From Alitta virens (lineage: Eukaryota > Annelida > Polychaeta > Phyllodocida > Nereididae): 64,000 nucleotides of DNA. The notes beneath the pieces are model-generated. The model worked only from the letters and a program-made list of their open reading frames with translations, did no database searches and was not told the DNA's origin. Location: contig OW028579.1 of the NCBI GenBank assembly GCA_932294295.1, forward strand, positions 10,538,370 to 10,602,369, read 5' to 3'. Position numbers and translations under genes: made by a program. Of the stretch, positions 1-12,600 are shown in pieces; position 1 is the stretch's first letter; the number at the start of each line of letters is the position of its first letter.

Positions 1-2390
1 ATCAAATTTGATTGACAGGTGGGGGTGTGGCTACCAGCCAGGTTCACCATTTCATTGAAAATGAGTAATTAGGTTTTTATTAGTGATGACCAAGTCATTC
101 AGTAATAACATTAAATTTTTTATAAATTATGATTTTGGACGAATAGCAGCATGTCAAGGTTAGCAATAGTGTGCACACATACATTATTTGTGCGTAATAT
201 ATATATATATATATATAGGTAGGAAGGTAATTCCACGAAAAAATATGAAAACTGCTGCATGGCCCTCAATAGTCAGACAGTGTCAGACACAAAATCATTT
301 CATGTTTTAAAATATTATTCGCACTCAGCTTAATATACTTGACATCAAAAATCTGCTAAATGTTTGGGAATCCAAGCCATATCATTTCATCATTATGCCT
401 GCCTCTGGCAGATGGTCATATAGGCCGAGTAAACTTCAGGGTTCAGTGGAAAGATTAGAATAGTTATACAGGAAACATTTCAAAGGGTAAGCGGAAATTA
501 TTTATAAATATACTGGATTTCAATTAGACTATTTTTCTTGGTGAATACATAAGAAATGCAAACCTCACAATTAAGACCTTGGTTAGAATAGACATACTAA
601 TAGTGAGGTCTTAATAGTTTTTTTTTTTTAATACTGTGAATGAATATTTTGGCAGTGTATATGCCATAAATATTCATTCACAGTATAAAGGCTATTCATG
701 TTCATTGGACCACAATGACAGTTAAAGATAGGGAAATTATGAATATAAAACAAATACATGAAGAAGGTGCTCAGGAATATGCTGTATTTTTATAATTAAC
801 TCTATTTAACAATAATTTAATGTCTTCCTTCTAGACAACTGGAATTCATTTTTTCATTATTTTACTGTTTAGCTAATAACATGACATTTAGTTTGCACTT
901 CAGTGAGAAACACTTTTTGTCTTGGCCTAGATCTTTGGCCTTGGCCTATATTCAGAAACTGCTCTTTTTTGCCTTGGCCTTCTCACCTGACTTTCTTTAA
1001 CTAAAGACATTCATCTTTAACTCACCTGAAGATGTTGGAGGAGTGCAAAACTTCAACTTGCAATTACTTGGCTTCTATACATGATAGAACAATGCGGTTT
1101 TTTTTCTTAATAGTTCATTTGTAACTATCTTATCATCTATATCCCTTTAAAGCAACACAATGAAAAAAATACACTAATACCTAATTTATTGAGAAAGAAA
1201 TACTGATGACAACCCTGAGGTTTACGATGTCACTAAATCTACAATTTGTAAGTGATATTTAAGGTACAATAATAAAACCACTGTCTGGCTGCCTAAATGA
1301 CTGAATAGTTGTCAGCTGGCATGTTCTGTTGTGCTGACTGACTTGACTGAACTGACTGACTTGACTGAACTGACTGACTTGACTGAACTGACAGACAGAC
1401 ATAATTGACTGAGTTCAACTGACTGATTTAACTGACTGAACTGACTAAATATAAGACTGAATTAACTTGACTGAACCTGACTTGGCTGTACTGACTGATT
1501 TGGCTGAACTGACTGACTTTGCTGAACTGACAGACTACTGTAGAAGGAATAGGCCAATTAGAACAATGATATAATGAATTTGCGACTTCTAAAAGTGGCA
1601 TATTATTATGATTTTTATTTTTAAATAATTTGATAACTTCATCATTGGAATTTCACTGGGGTTCTAAGGATGTGAATGGCCATGCAAGAACTTAAGGTTT
1701 GGATGGACTTTTTTGTTGTTGCTTGCATTATAGTAGGATTAAAAACAAATGTCAACTGTTTTGTAATATATTTTTTCCTGTGGCATGGGGGCTTGATCAT
1801 GATGGATCAGCATAAACTAGACAGAATCAAATATAATCAAACCCCAACTGGCTAGGTGATGAAAATAGGCTATTATTATAATTTTAGTAAGTTGGCTGGT
1901 TTGTATATTGGTATCCAAAGTACTAAATAATACAAATCAACAACTGTCAAAAGTTCATTGAACCCAACAAAATTGAGCTGTCAATCATCTACATGATCTA
2001 CATGTTTTTAATAGGTCTAGGCATGGTTTGCATTATTAGACGCTTGGTAAACAATTACACTTGACAGGCTATTCAGTTACACAGTTGTTTCAATTAGTTG
2101 GTGTTTTGACCGGCCGCTCACATTGCGTAATCATTTCAATGTCGTTAAGGGATCTATCTTAAGTTTATTGATGTTTATTTGACGTCATCTAATCATATAG
2201 CTGATGGATCATTGGGTATGTACTAATTTAGCAAAGTGCATTCTTAATTCTGTTAAAAAATGCCAAGTGTTGTAACTAAATTCTCAATTGAAAACTGTAT
2301 TATGCCATCTGACCATTACAGATACCTAAGCAAATAAGCTATTAAGTCAGAGAAAAAAAAAAATCTTCATAGGCACACCTTATGGCACAA
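1..2390. other. No gene seen; AT-rich non-coding DNA
   Basis: No convincing exon or long open frame. The stretch holds an (AT)n run near 197-217, an inverted repeat around 632-687 (TGTGAATGAATATTT against AAATATTCATTCACAGTA) that may be the core of a small MITE, and the ACTGA-rich array listed separately. The missing first exon of MRPL20 could lie here or outside the window; I could not find it. Confidence 0.5.
1327..1535. repeat. Degenerate ACTGA/TTGACTGA array
   Basis: Irregular tandem copies of ACTGACTGACTTGACTGA, with the most regular block at about 1330-1400 and decayed copies up to about 1535. It is a simple-sequence minisatellite with no coding potential. Confidence 0.75.
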
Positions 2391-2447
2391 CTATGAAATA
2401 CATATCACTCATCTTAGGAATATTATGCTATTATGTACTTTGTCAAT

Positions 2448-2570
2448 TCTACGGTGGCTGGGATAGGACATGCACTTTTTATTCGTTTTCACGAAATACT
2501 AATTCGTTCTCACGAAATACTTATTCGTTCTCACGAAATACAAATTCGTTTAAACGAAATACACATAAAT
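2448..2570 (+). repeat. ATTTCGT/ACGAAAT palindrome array, left copy
   Basis: Starts with the head CTACGGTGGCTGGGATAG and continues as four tandem units of the form ATTCGTTnnnACGAAATACTA, each unit itself a short palindrome. The same head and array occur inverted at 4185-4333, so the two copies could be termini of one about 1.9-kb element. No matching target duplication is visible next to them. Confidence 0.65.
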
Positions 2571-2604
2571 TGACATTACTCCAGAACGGCTCAACACACA
2601 ATTA

Positions 2605-2815
2605 CAGTGCCCGACGTCGAAGTTGTGGCCGACACCGGATTTGTGGACTTCAATAGTGACGTCCAGGGGCGGATTCAGAATATTTTGACAGAAAGATTTA
2701 AAAATAATAGCGATATCTATCACCCTGTTTATTCAGAATGTTTGGATCGGCCCCAGGACGTCACTATTGAAGTCCACAATTCCGGTGTCGGCCACAACTT
2801 TGATGTCGGGCACTG
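2605..2815. mobile_element. Mariner-type MITE, 211 bp
   Basis: Terminal inverted repeats of about 60 bp begin CAGTGCCCGACGTCGAAG on the left and end in the near-perfect complement GGGCACTG on the right. TA dinucleotides flank both ends (2603-2604 and 2816-2817), as expected for Tc1/mariner-type insertion. There is no coding capacity. Its boundaries are clear because the arms can be paired base by base over most of their length. Confidence 0.75.
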
Positions 2816-2935
2816 TATGTGGTACAGCTCGTTTTCTTCGTCTTGATAAGCGCTTAACAATGAGCTATAAATACATTAAACTGTTGCTGATACAAACGGT
2901 GTCAATTGTTGCCCCAAATCTGAGTCTAATGCCAA

Positions 2936-2951
2936 GGCAGATAGATAGATA

Positions 2952-2994
<43 letters not shown>

Positions 2995-3022
2995 AAAAAA
3001 AAAATATATATATATATATATG
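2936..3022. repeat. (GATA)n(GATT)n microsatellite followed by A-run and (TA)n
   Basis: Four GATA units lead into about twelve GATT units up to 2995, then an A-run and a TA run. The short open frames seen here are products of the repeat. Confidence 0.9.
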
Positions 3023-3195
3023 CAATTTCTTTCTCACTCACAAGGGTTGATTGATCAACAGAAAGAGAGGACCCACTTACGTTACACATGTATGGAGAAT
3101 TTTATTTGCTTAAGCATAGACACCAAGTACAAAGGAACATCTCCAAATGACATTCAGCTGAGAAGTTGCACATGAAGATTGCCTGGAATGGAGGA

Positions 3196-3290
3196 AATAG
3201 CATCCTATCCTATCCTATCCTATCCCATCCCACCCCATCTTATCCTATCCCATCCCATCCCATCCCATTCTATCCTATCCTATCCAATCA
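3196..3290. repeat. (ATCCT/ATCCC)n pentanucleotide array
   Basis: About eighteen pentamers of ATCCT or ATCCC with a few substitutions. Simple-sequence DNA. Confidence 0.9.
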
Positions 3291-4184
3291 AGCACACTAT
3301 ATGATATCTTTATCTGCATACATATATTAGCTGGATCACACTGTATTTGTAGAAGCTCATAACAATATGCTAGCCTACACCACAACAAGAAGAAAAATAT
3401 GACAAACAGGATACCAGGTTATTAAATCGAAACAAATAAAATTGGCTGCAGCTATAAGACAAGAGGGGACTGCATGCTTATAGGGCTACATAATGTAAGT
3501 CATGAAATCAAAGTCATTTGACCAGTGGTGGAACTCCCTTGGGAGGGTTGCAACCAGGGCTGACCTTTTGGAGAGGTTTAGCTCTTTAAAAAATTTTGAA
3601 AAGAAAAAAGAAACTTATAACACTATTTAAGTTCACCCTAAGTAAATATTAACATTAAATAGTATATAATTTGGGCTTAACACGCTGCAGAGGTGATATT
3701 CTCACATTTTTCATTCCAACTTCCTTGGGGTGGGGGTGGGAGATCTGACCCCATATCGCCCCCCCCCCCCTTACGTATCTACACCCCTTCGCTTCGGGAG
3801 GGGATAACCTAATTTATCTACAACCCAGATAAATAGATAGACAGACAGATAGATAGGCCTCAGTATCACAATATCACTGCCTTCCAACAGAAGAGCATGA
3901 CCAGAAATAGGTTTTCAATCAAATGCAATTAACGAAACTGCAGGAGTGGGGTTGGATCCAGAAATGTTTGGCGGGGGTTGGGAGGAGGGGGGGGGGGGGG
4001 GTCTGATTCTACCTTTGTACCCCAGTGTTTTCTCCTGGTCTAATTTCTCCAAGCCATTACTAAATTAACAGTGTGCATTTTTCTTGTGTCTTATTCTTTT
4101 AAAAAGAAGGTAACTTTGATGGGTTCACTGGAAAACCAGTGTCAGCATTTCTTGGATCTTGTAAGGATCTTGTAGGGACTAATA

Positions 4185-4333
4185 TTTCGTCCAAACGAAA
4201 TAAGTATTTCGTTTGAACGAATTAGTAATTCGTTATAACGAAATACTGCATGAAATACTATTTCTTGGGAACAAAATAATATTTCTTGGTAACGAAATAA
4301 AAAATAAAAAGTCCTATCCCAGCCACCGTAGAA
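4185..4333 (-). repeat. ATTTCGT/ACGAAAT palindrome array, right (inverted) copy
   Basis: Inverted counterpart of the 2448-2570 array. On the minus strand it begins with the same head (CTACGGTGGCTGGGATAG) and runs into ATTTCGTTnnnACGAAAT units. The unit order and sequences have diverged from the left copy, so it is not a recent duplication. Confidence 0.65.
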
Positions 4334-4717
4334 AACCATACCAAATCCGACTTTAAGACATTTTCTTTCACTGCAATATGTTTTTTTATATCTAATTGAA
4401 CTTTAATTAACATACAAATCTCTTTTAGTTCCCTTTTAAGGCACCTAGATGGCGACACAGTACACATCCGTAGTTCCTAAAACATCCGCTGGTGTCGCTC
4501 ATTTGGCAGTACCAAATAAACATAAAGAGCTTCAACAGCAAAGACCCTCAGCTATATGATATCATTTTAAATTTAAATAAATAATAATTCAGTGTTAATT
4601 AAAGTATATTTAGTTTCAAATACTTAATAACTTACTTAAATTTATCAAATAATCATCAAATAATCATCAATAATCCTAAGATAGATCGATATTAAGGCGA
4701 TCGGTCTTTAGTATCAA

Positions 4718-6071
4718 CAGGGGCGCAGATCCTGAGGGTGGGGGGGGGGGGGATGTGGGATGTATCCCCCCCCCCTACATAGCAAGTGGGGGGGGGAGGA
4801 TAATATGAATATCCCCCCCCCCTGGAAATTTACTGTACAAACATCATATTTGATCATATACATACAGTCCTGACAGTCTTCGGTTCTTTCAATTTTTAGA
4901 CCAAAACGTTCAGTCAATTAAATGATAGATTAAATCCAATACTGCTGACAAACAGAGATTTCTTGTACTTGAGAATGTGGTTGTCATCTAGATATACACT
5001 GTAGGTGTAAATAGTTCCTATTAGTTATGGTTTGCTGCAGGTGGTTTAAGTCAGTTAAGTCACTAAAAAAGTATGTATTGTATGGGAAAGGTGCTGTTTC
5101 TGTTACCCATGTTCAGTGGTACCACTGCGGCCAAGCCTTCCACGATGCTAGAATTGCATACAAAAAATGATGGTGAAAATCTCTGAAAATGGGATGATAT
5201 ACCTTGTCTATGTTGGAAGTTCTGTTGCAGCAGTGTGTTGCCATGTCCAATGTCTAGTTGTGAATGTGAGCCAACTCAAAAGATGCTGAACTGCATGGTT
5301 GTAGCTATTGACATTAAACCACTGATAGCTGAATTCAATCAAATCTTCCCAAAAGAAGATAAATCTTTGGATCATATGAAAAGCAGTAGGGAAGAGTGGG
5401 GCATGACTAGTCACTCACAAGGCCTGTTTCAAATTTTAGATGAAATATTCCAGGTTTATCATTGGTTTAGATTTTGAGAGGTATGCATTAGGAGTGCAAA
5501 TTCAATCCAGATGTTAAGCCCATACTAGTATACTTGTAAATATCAATAACCGCAGATTATGTTTTTTTAAATCAGAATCAAGGGACAGTAGTTTATTACA
5601 TTTTCTTTCATTGAACCGATGATAATTAATATATAACAATAAAAGTGTGTCCCATTAGTATCACCAATGTCACATTAGTTTTCAGTAGCAAGGGGACAGT
5701 GTCCCGTGCCCAATATTTTCCTTCAAAATCCCGGCATGTATATTTAATTTATTGCAATCATTTTTGGTATATGATGTTTCCGTCTGCATTTGATTGATTA
5801 TAAAGTTTAATCACTCTGTAAATACCATACATAAGGTATAATTGTGCTTAGTTTAGTAATAGTAACTTACACAGTCAATTTCTTCTAGTGTTTACTGTGC
5901 TTATTGACTTTCAACCTTTCATGTATTTCTGTTTTCATATTATTTTTATTTATTTAAGTACACCATTAGAGATGGTTTAGATTGTATTGTAAGAGCGAAA
6001 GCTTCATGTGAAGATCTTTTCATGATTTGGTCCCCCCCCCCCCTAGAAAAATGAAAAATCTGCGCCCATGA
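4718..6071. mobile_element. Possible non-autonomous element bounded by CAGGGGCGCAGAT / ATCTGCGCCCATG
   Basis: CAGGGGCGCAGAT at 4718-4730 and its near-complement ATCTGCGCCCATG at 6059-6071 (12 of 13 match), each followed internally by long G or C runs (4740-4825 and 6031-6043), resemble hAT-like MITE ends. I see no convincing 8-bp target duplication. The interior contains no gene. Confidence 0.35.
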
Positions 6072-6213
6072 GGGATCACCAGAGGATTTGTCCAACTCTT
6101 CCATGCCATGGCTGATTAGCAGGCAAACACCATAACTACTAGACCATGTCATCCATGGCTTTGTTTGCTAATTGATTACTTATAAAATACTTTCAAGTAA
6201 TCTCTAAAGTTGG

Positions 6214-6485
6214 CTCAGACTCAGCTGCTCAGACTCAGCTGCTCAGACTCAGCTGCTCAGACTCAGCTGCTCAGACTCAGCTGCTCAGACTCAGCTGCTC
6301 AGACTCAGCTGCTCAGACTCAGCTGCTCAGACTCAGCTGCTCAGACTCAGCTGCTCAGACTCAGCTGCTCAGACTCAGCTGCTCAGACTCAGCTGCTCAG
6401 ACTCAGCTGCTCAGACTCAGCTGCTCAGACTCAGCTGCTCAGACTCAGCTGCTCAGACTCAGCTGCTCAGACTCAGCTGCTCAGA
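6214..6485. repeat. 14-bp tandem repeat (CTCAGACTCAGCTG), about 19 copies
   Basis: An essentially perfect head-to-tail array of CTCAGACTCAGCTG. Fourteen is not a multiple of three, so the array is open in several frames and produces an artificial repetitive ORF. The lack of divergence among copies points to recent expansion. Each unit contains a CAGCTG E-box. It ends about 180 bp before the first recognised MRPL20 exon. Confidence 0.95.
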
Positions 6486-6662
6486 TGCAGACAGGCATTT
6501 ATTTGGGTATTTCTGCACAGTTACAAGTAACCCTTAGTGTGCACATTGTATGAATTGTCATATAAATTAATTAATTGAGTCGACATTTTGTGTCTTTTCT
6601 TAAACTAATAACAATTTTTTTTATCACAAATGATGACTAAATATTCTCCTTTTCCTTTCCAG

Positions 6663-9600
6663 CATTTAAGAAGAAACTGGAACATTTACTCTCTAGGAAT
6701 TAGGGTTGTCAACAAAGGGTTGATGTACGCCACTAATATGGGGCCAATCAGAAGACAGCGTTGCCAAGAGGTAAGGAGCGACTCATAGTCTGTGAGGCCA
6801 TTCTTAAAAATATTCCTGTAGCGGGTTACCTGACCGTATAGAACATATCAGTGTGTAGATCTATGACAAACATTTTCCCTTTATTAAATTTTTTTTTTTA
6901 GTCCTCAAATTATTCTTGCGTTAGTGCAGGGCCCTGCCAGTTGTAGAATATTGGTAAAATATTATTCTGAGGCAAAAAATAATAATCCTACCTACCTGAT
7001 GGGTTTTTCAAGTTTCATGTAACCCGCAAGAAATATTTTTAAGGCTGGCCTGATCTGTGAATTTCTGGAATTAAAATACTCTCAGGATGATCTTTTATTT
7101 GGGGGGGGGGGGGGGGGTGAAAAATATTTCCAGAAAGGAAATAGCAAAAGCTGCATTAGAAAACTCATACCCCGGTATTGGCGATAATATACTACAGTGA
7201 GTTTGTTTCTCTTGATATTATATGTTGTGACTAAAATGATTAACTTGACCATGATAAATAATAAGAATAGCAGCAATAAACCCAGAAGCACTCAAGGTAC
7301 CACTGGGGGAGAGAACTTGGACCAGGACAATTCATTGATGAAACTACCATCCAAACCACAAGATGGCAGCAGCTACCCAATAGGAGGGACCAATGACTAC
7401 GCAGCACCACCTAGTGAGAAAACCAGACCTCAACATAACCTCAACTGGACCCAGGGAATGAACAATTATTAAATGTGAAGGGCATTATGTATTGGTCAGG
7501 AATAGATAATAAATTCAAAGGTGAGTAGAAAAGCAAGTGATGTAAGTTAAGAAAAAATTATGGTAATGAAAGATTGTGAATCCACTAAATGACAAGTATA
7601 GAATGTTTTATTGTTTAATAGCAAAAATCAGGGAGTAATGAAGAACACAAGTGCCACTAGCACAGTTATTCAATGTGCCTTGACTGTTAAAAGCACAACA
7701 TAGTAGGGGGAGAGGTAAGCAATTTGGGCAATGTATTACTGAAATAATGCCAGATATAGGGTAATTAGTGAACATAGACAGAGACAGATATAATTGAATG
7801 TAATGTAATAATATTATGAGTTTAAAGTAGAATTAGCAAGAGATTGGGTAAAGGTATAGAAATAGTGGGACCAGATAACTGTATGTGGCAGTGGAGACAA
7901 TAGAAGGATATCTCAATCCACCCAGGTACATCAAGGCAGTTAAGTGATGACCATAAAAAGTCACCCAGCTGCCAGTGCCCACACTGATGGGACAAATTGG
8001 GCTGCTACATACAATTTTCCAGGGTTAAAAGTACAAGGTACATTTTAAATTAACTCCTCAGGTTTATTACTAAACATGGGATCCAAGTCGTGCAATGGAG
8101 GCATGTGATAGACACACGAAAGGGCAGACAAACTTAGCACAGGGATGATAGTCAGGAATCAATATAATTGGGCTAAATTGACCAGCTCCTCACGAACCTT
8201 GGAATTAGGGGGAAGCTGGGTCAATATGTAAATTGACCAACCCAAGCATACCATATATGGTAAGGTATCGGTTGTCAATCAATCTAGTTGCCCATTAGTT
8301 TGCTTAGGACACTCCCTGAGTTTGGGTTGCTAGCCAGAGACAGGTGGCAGGGCATGCAAATGTCCAAGGCCTGCCGGGCAGCCACCCCTGATTGACTCCC
8401 TTTGAAACCCCATAGGGCCCATGCTTAAGGTTTCCCTTATGAGGGCTGGAGAGGCCAAAAAACAGGATTCAGTTCAGTTTTTAGATAGTGGTTGCGAGAG
8501 GAGGAGGGGTTCAGTTTCATATCAAAAAGTTCGAGTAGAGTTCAAGACTGGAGAAGACAGTCAGAAGTGACTTAGCAACCGTGATCGGTCCGTATTTTTG
8601 CAAGTCAGAGGGAAAAGCTGTAGGCCACTCAAAGGAGACTGAAGTGAGCATTATCCAAAGAGATAAACAGTAAGTAGCTGAGTAAGTGAAGTTTGATATA
8701 CTGGACTCATGAAGTTAGATACCTGATAGAAATTCAGAGGAGGTTAGATACCTGATAGAAATTCAGAGGAGGTTAGATACCTGACAGAGATTCAGAGGAA
8801 GTTAGAGAAGTATACAGATTGAAGTTCTGACAAGTGTTCCGATATTATAGGTCAAGTAATAGATAGATGTGGTAATTCTGGTATGGACAGTGTGTGTCCT
8901 AATTTAATGATATTGAGTAGAACTAAAATACAAGTATAATTGGATTGGTCAGGGACCATATTTGAGGAAGGCTGAGAGTGTGCTGCATGATTGACAGCCA
9001 GCCCATCATTTTTATTGATAGTAATAACTTTAGGGTCTGTTGCATTGATTACCTAGAAGGTGCAATTAGCACCCTGGTACCTGTATAATTATGAATTAGT
9101 GTGAATTGTGTATAATATAAGAATTGATTTCCTTTAAATATGTTGTAAATTCTCTCAGAATACATTTATAAATCTCAAACCATTTCTCAGTCATCCTTTT
9201 GTTGAGAAATACAGAAAGGCTACTGATTAAATTACCCAGTGGGCCAGAAGATAATATGGAGAAGTACATTCCTCTGACATTTGCAAAGAAGCCAAGAAGT
9301 GGAATAGTAAATATAATTCCATTCTTGGTCAAGGTTAAGAGATATTGAACAGCCACTGAGTATTCAACAGTGAGCCAGAGAATAACAAAGGGAAGTACAC
9401 CCCTCCTAGCATATTCATAGAAAATAAGAGGTGGAACAGTAAATGCAGTTCCATTATTATTAGTCAGGGATAAGAAGTTGAGTTGAGTTTGACTGCTAAT
9501 GTTGCATGACAATTAAGCTGTCTAACTAATAGTTAAAGTACCCATAGCCTGTATTGAAGTGGGCTAATCATATTAGTCAGTCATGGAGACGAGAGTACTC

Positions 9601-12600
9601 TTGTCTCCATGGTTAGATAATTCAAGAGACCAATTTGAAGGTAGTTTTGTGGAAATATAATAAATATTTTCAATTATAATTAATACTTTCACAGCGCGAG
9701 TTTCTCAGCTAAATCCCCCAGATTTAGTAAGATAGACACTCCAGATACCGGTGGAATTAACAACTTCCTAATAATATATTTTTTTTTCTGTGTGTTCCAG
9801 GTATTCATGTCTCGAATTCATGCTGCATCTCTAGAACATGGTTTAGAAGGAAAACCTTTCCAGGAGGGACTAATACAAGTAATTTTTGTTTACTGATTTA
9901 AATGTTTTCTAAAATGACAAAAATGTACTTATCATTGGTGAAGAATGTTCAGTTTTTTCCTACTGTAAAGATTTTGGTATGAAAATAGTTAATTATTTTG
10001 AACATAAGTAAGCACATAAATTTATATGGTCACCACTCAAATCAAACTGAGCACTCTAGATTACATTTCTAGTTAAATGACTACATTTTTCAAAGAACCA
10101 TGACATGTTATTTATTATTGCAGAGTGGAATAGAGTTGGACAGGAAATCTCTTCAAGATCTAGCAATTTATGAACCAAGAACTTTCCAGGTATGGATTTT
10201 GAAGGGAATGTGTATTATTAATACACTGTTATGCTATTATTTCACAACCATTATTGTTCTAATACTAGAAAACTCAAGAAGAACAGAAATTTGTACTAGT
10301 GAATTCGGCGGCGCCGAGATTGATCCACGCCGAATTCACCTGTCACCCTTCGTATCCTTCCGAATGGTGGCGCTACTATCCGGTGCGAAGCACCGGACAA
10401 GCGCCGTCTTTCGGCAGAAATTGGTCACCCTTAGAACGTTTTCTTCCATAAGGCGGCGCTACGATCCGGTGCCCTTAAAATTGTCACCCTTTACGGTAGG
10501 TGGCGTAAGCGCAGGGAGATAATCTGCAGAATTTCCGCTTGATCATGTTGATGTTAATTGATACCGTGGCCCAGAAGAAAGTAGTGGTGTTGCTGCATGG
10601 CAGAAAAGTATTGTTGTGCTGTAGAAAAACGTTGCTGCGCAAGAAAAACCCGTTGTTGCACGAAAAAAATTGTTGTTGCGCGTAAAATACCATGAATGCT
10701 GCACGGCTGAGTGAGTTCGAATATACCCTCCAGGTGGCGAAAGACCAAGTTTAGGAAAATGCAGACCAGATCTGGAAAGTGCAGACCAAGTTTAGAAAAT
10801 GCAAGACCAAGTTTAGGAAAATGCAGACCAGGTCTGAGACAAATTTGAGAATACAGACCAAGTTTGAAGTTAGTTATAGAAGGTTATAGAAAATGCAGAC
10901 CAGATCTGATAAAAAAGCAGACCAAGTCTGAGAAAATACTGACCAAAGTCTGTAAATTAACCAGACCATGCAGATTTGAAAGAGTGCAGACCAAGTATTA
11001 TATTAGTAACAGAAAGTGCAGACCAGATCTGATAAAATGCAGACCAGGTCTGACAAAGTGCAGACCAGATTTGAGAAAGTGTAGAAAATGTTTTATGTCA
11101 GTAATGGAAAGTGCACACCAGGCATGAGAAAGTACAGGTCCAGTTTCTTCCCCGTTAATTAAAAATTATCTTTGTTTCTGAATGAGCTTTATTCATATGC
11201 CTTTAATTGCTTCATTGCTAATTTCATGGACATATTTTTGTATTATTTGAGAAATCACACAGTCTTCATTACAATAAGTTCTTTTGGTCTGCATTATACC
11301 CCAGTTGAACAATCGTGGATTCTTTGGTTGGACAGCTTAGACCAACAAACGAGTGCCCCTTCTGTGTTGGTTTATTGCTGGTCCGCATGGTCTGCGTGGT
11401 CCGCATTATTGTCATGTAATCATGAGGAGAATGTGCATTTCATGAGGGGAATGTACATTTCACAAGGGATATGAATAAAGTGATACTAATAATATGATAA
11501 ATTCTCAGTATTTATTACTATGACAATAAATGAATGTACACATTATAAGGAGAATGTGCATTTCATGAGAAAGCCAATCAGGATTGAGGAAAAAAAATGC
11601 CCAATCAGAAGGTGAACATTTTCAATAGCTTCTGGCCAATCATATGGCAGCTTTCCTGTCCTTTCATTTTGTAATTTGTTCTCCTTACTCTTTCCTTTAT
11701 TCTTTATATTGTTTTATTTGTATTATTATAATTTTTTTAATAAAGCTGGTGATTGCTAAAACTTCTTTTTGGTCTGCATGATCTGCATGGTCCGCATTCT
11801 TCAATAGGGGGCCAGTCAAATCGCCAAATTTTTGGTCCGCATTATACAATCACCCTCATTAACGCTAGGTGTCGCTTTGGTCTTATTAGACGTTTCCTGT
11901 GGGATTTTGGTGTAACTAAAAGAAGTAAATCCGTGTTGCCAAGCAAATAAACAATTTAGTTAATAATCTCTTCGGCCTAATACATCTTTATAAAGTATAA
12001 TCATCTAAACTATAATTTAAATAGTACTGCAGAATTTTATAACAGCTCTTCCCAACTTTCGGAGTATGAATACCTCTTTTTAACGATCAGGTCACAAATA
12101 GTTCCCGGTTTCGGGCGGGCGTAAAAGTGGTTTAAAGCTGTTATAAAATTCTGCGAAAACGGTTTTAATGAGAGCTTAAACAATGGCACAAAGTGTGGTG
12201 AGTTTCCAAAATTGATTGAAAACTAGTCCTAAACAGGCGAAGTCCATTTTAGATGTATTTCAAGAAGTGTCATCATGATTTTCTAGCCTTTCAGGCGCTT
12301 CAAAGTTTGCGTGTTTTAATTTAAGTGCTGGGATCAAGCCCTGTCACATGTTCAGATTTTAGTCAGATCTTAAAGTTGCTTTCTACCCTTCGGAAATATT
12401 TAGTATTTAGCCCCATTTATTTAGCCAGACAAATTCACTGTTAGCAATACCAAGGGTTCAGAGTATAAATGTCAAATCCACAACTGTCAAATTGCATGTC
12501 AATTAATTAGAGGGTTCATATATTTAATAAAAGCTCACATTGGGAAATTAAACTGTTTCTTTCTGTCATAGTCCTCCATCCGAAGTAGGCTCATTTTAAA

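Larger units (their letters stand above)
7940..9775 (-). mobile_element. Long interspersed repeat, copy 1 (about 1.8 kb)
   Basis: Sequence in MRPL20 intron 1 that recurs in the opposite orientation at 51920-53645. Shared blocks include the end with ACCGGTGGAATTAACAAC and CCCCCAGATTTAGTAAG (9690-9765), the central block around 9240-9480 that gives similar translated peptides in both copies (FTIPLxGFF), the CAGGGGTGG block near 8385, and GACCATAAAAAGTCA near 7960. There is no transposase or RT frame; the 138-codon open frame on the minus strand is a by-product. It is probably an old non-autonomous DNA element or an LTR-type remnant. Confidence 0.55.

Noticed and set aside
6214..6485. CRISPR-like regular array
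   Set aside because: Units are contiguous with no spacers and the genome is eukaryotic.
6210..6530. 106-codon ORF made of a 14-residue repeat
   Set aside because: It is simply the 14-bp tandem repeat read through; the array is open in several frames and has no splice or start context.
9096..9512. 138-codon minus-strand ORF with membrane-like peptide
   Set aside because: It lies in a dispersed repeat; the homologous copy at 52.2 kb does not keep the frame, so it is not a conserved protein.
10100..10522. 140-codon ORF overlapping MRPL20 exon 3
   Set aside because: Only the first 30 codons are real exon; the rest runs into intron and the dispersed repeat copy A.
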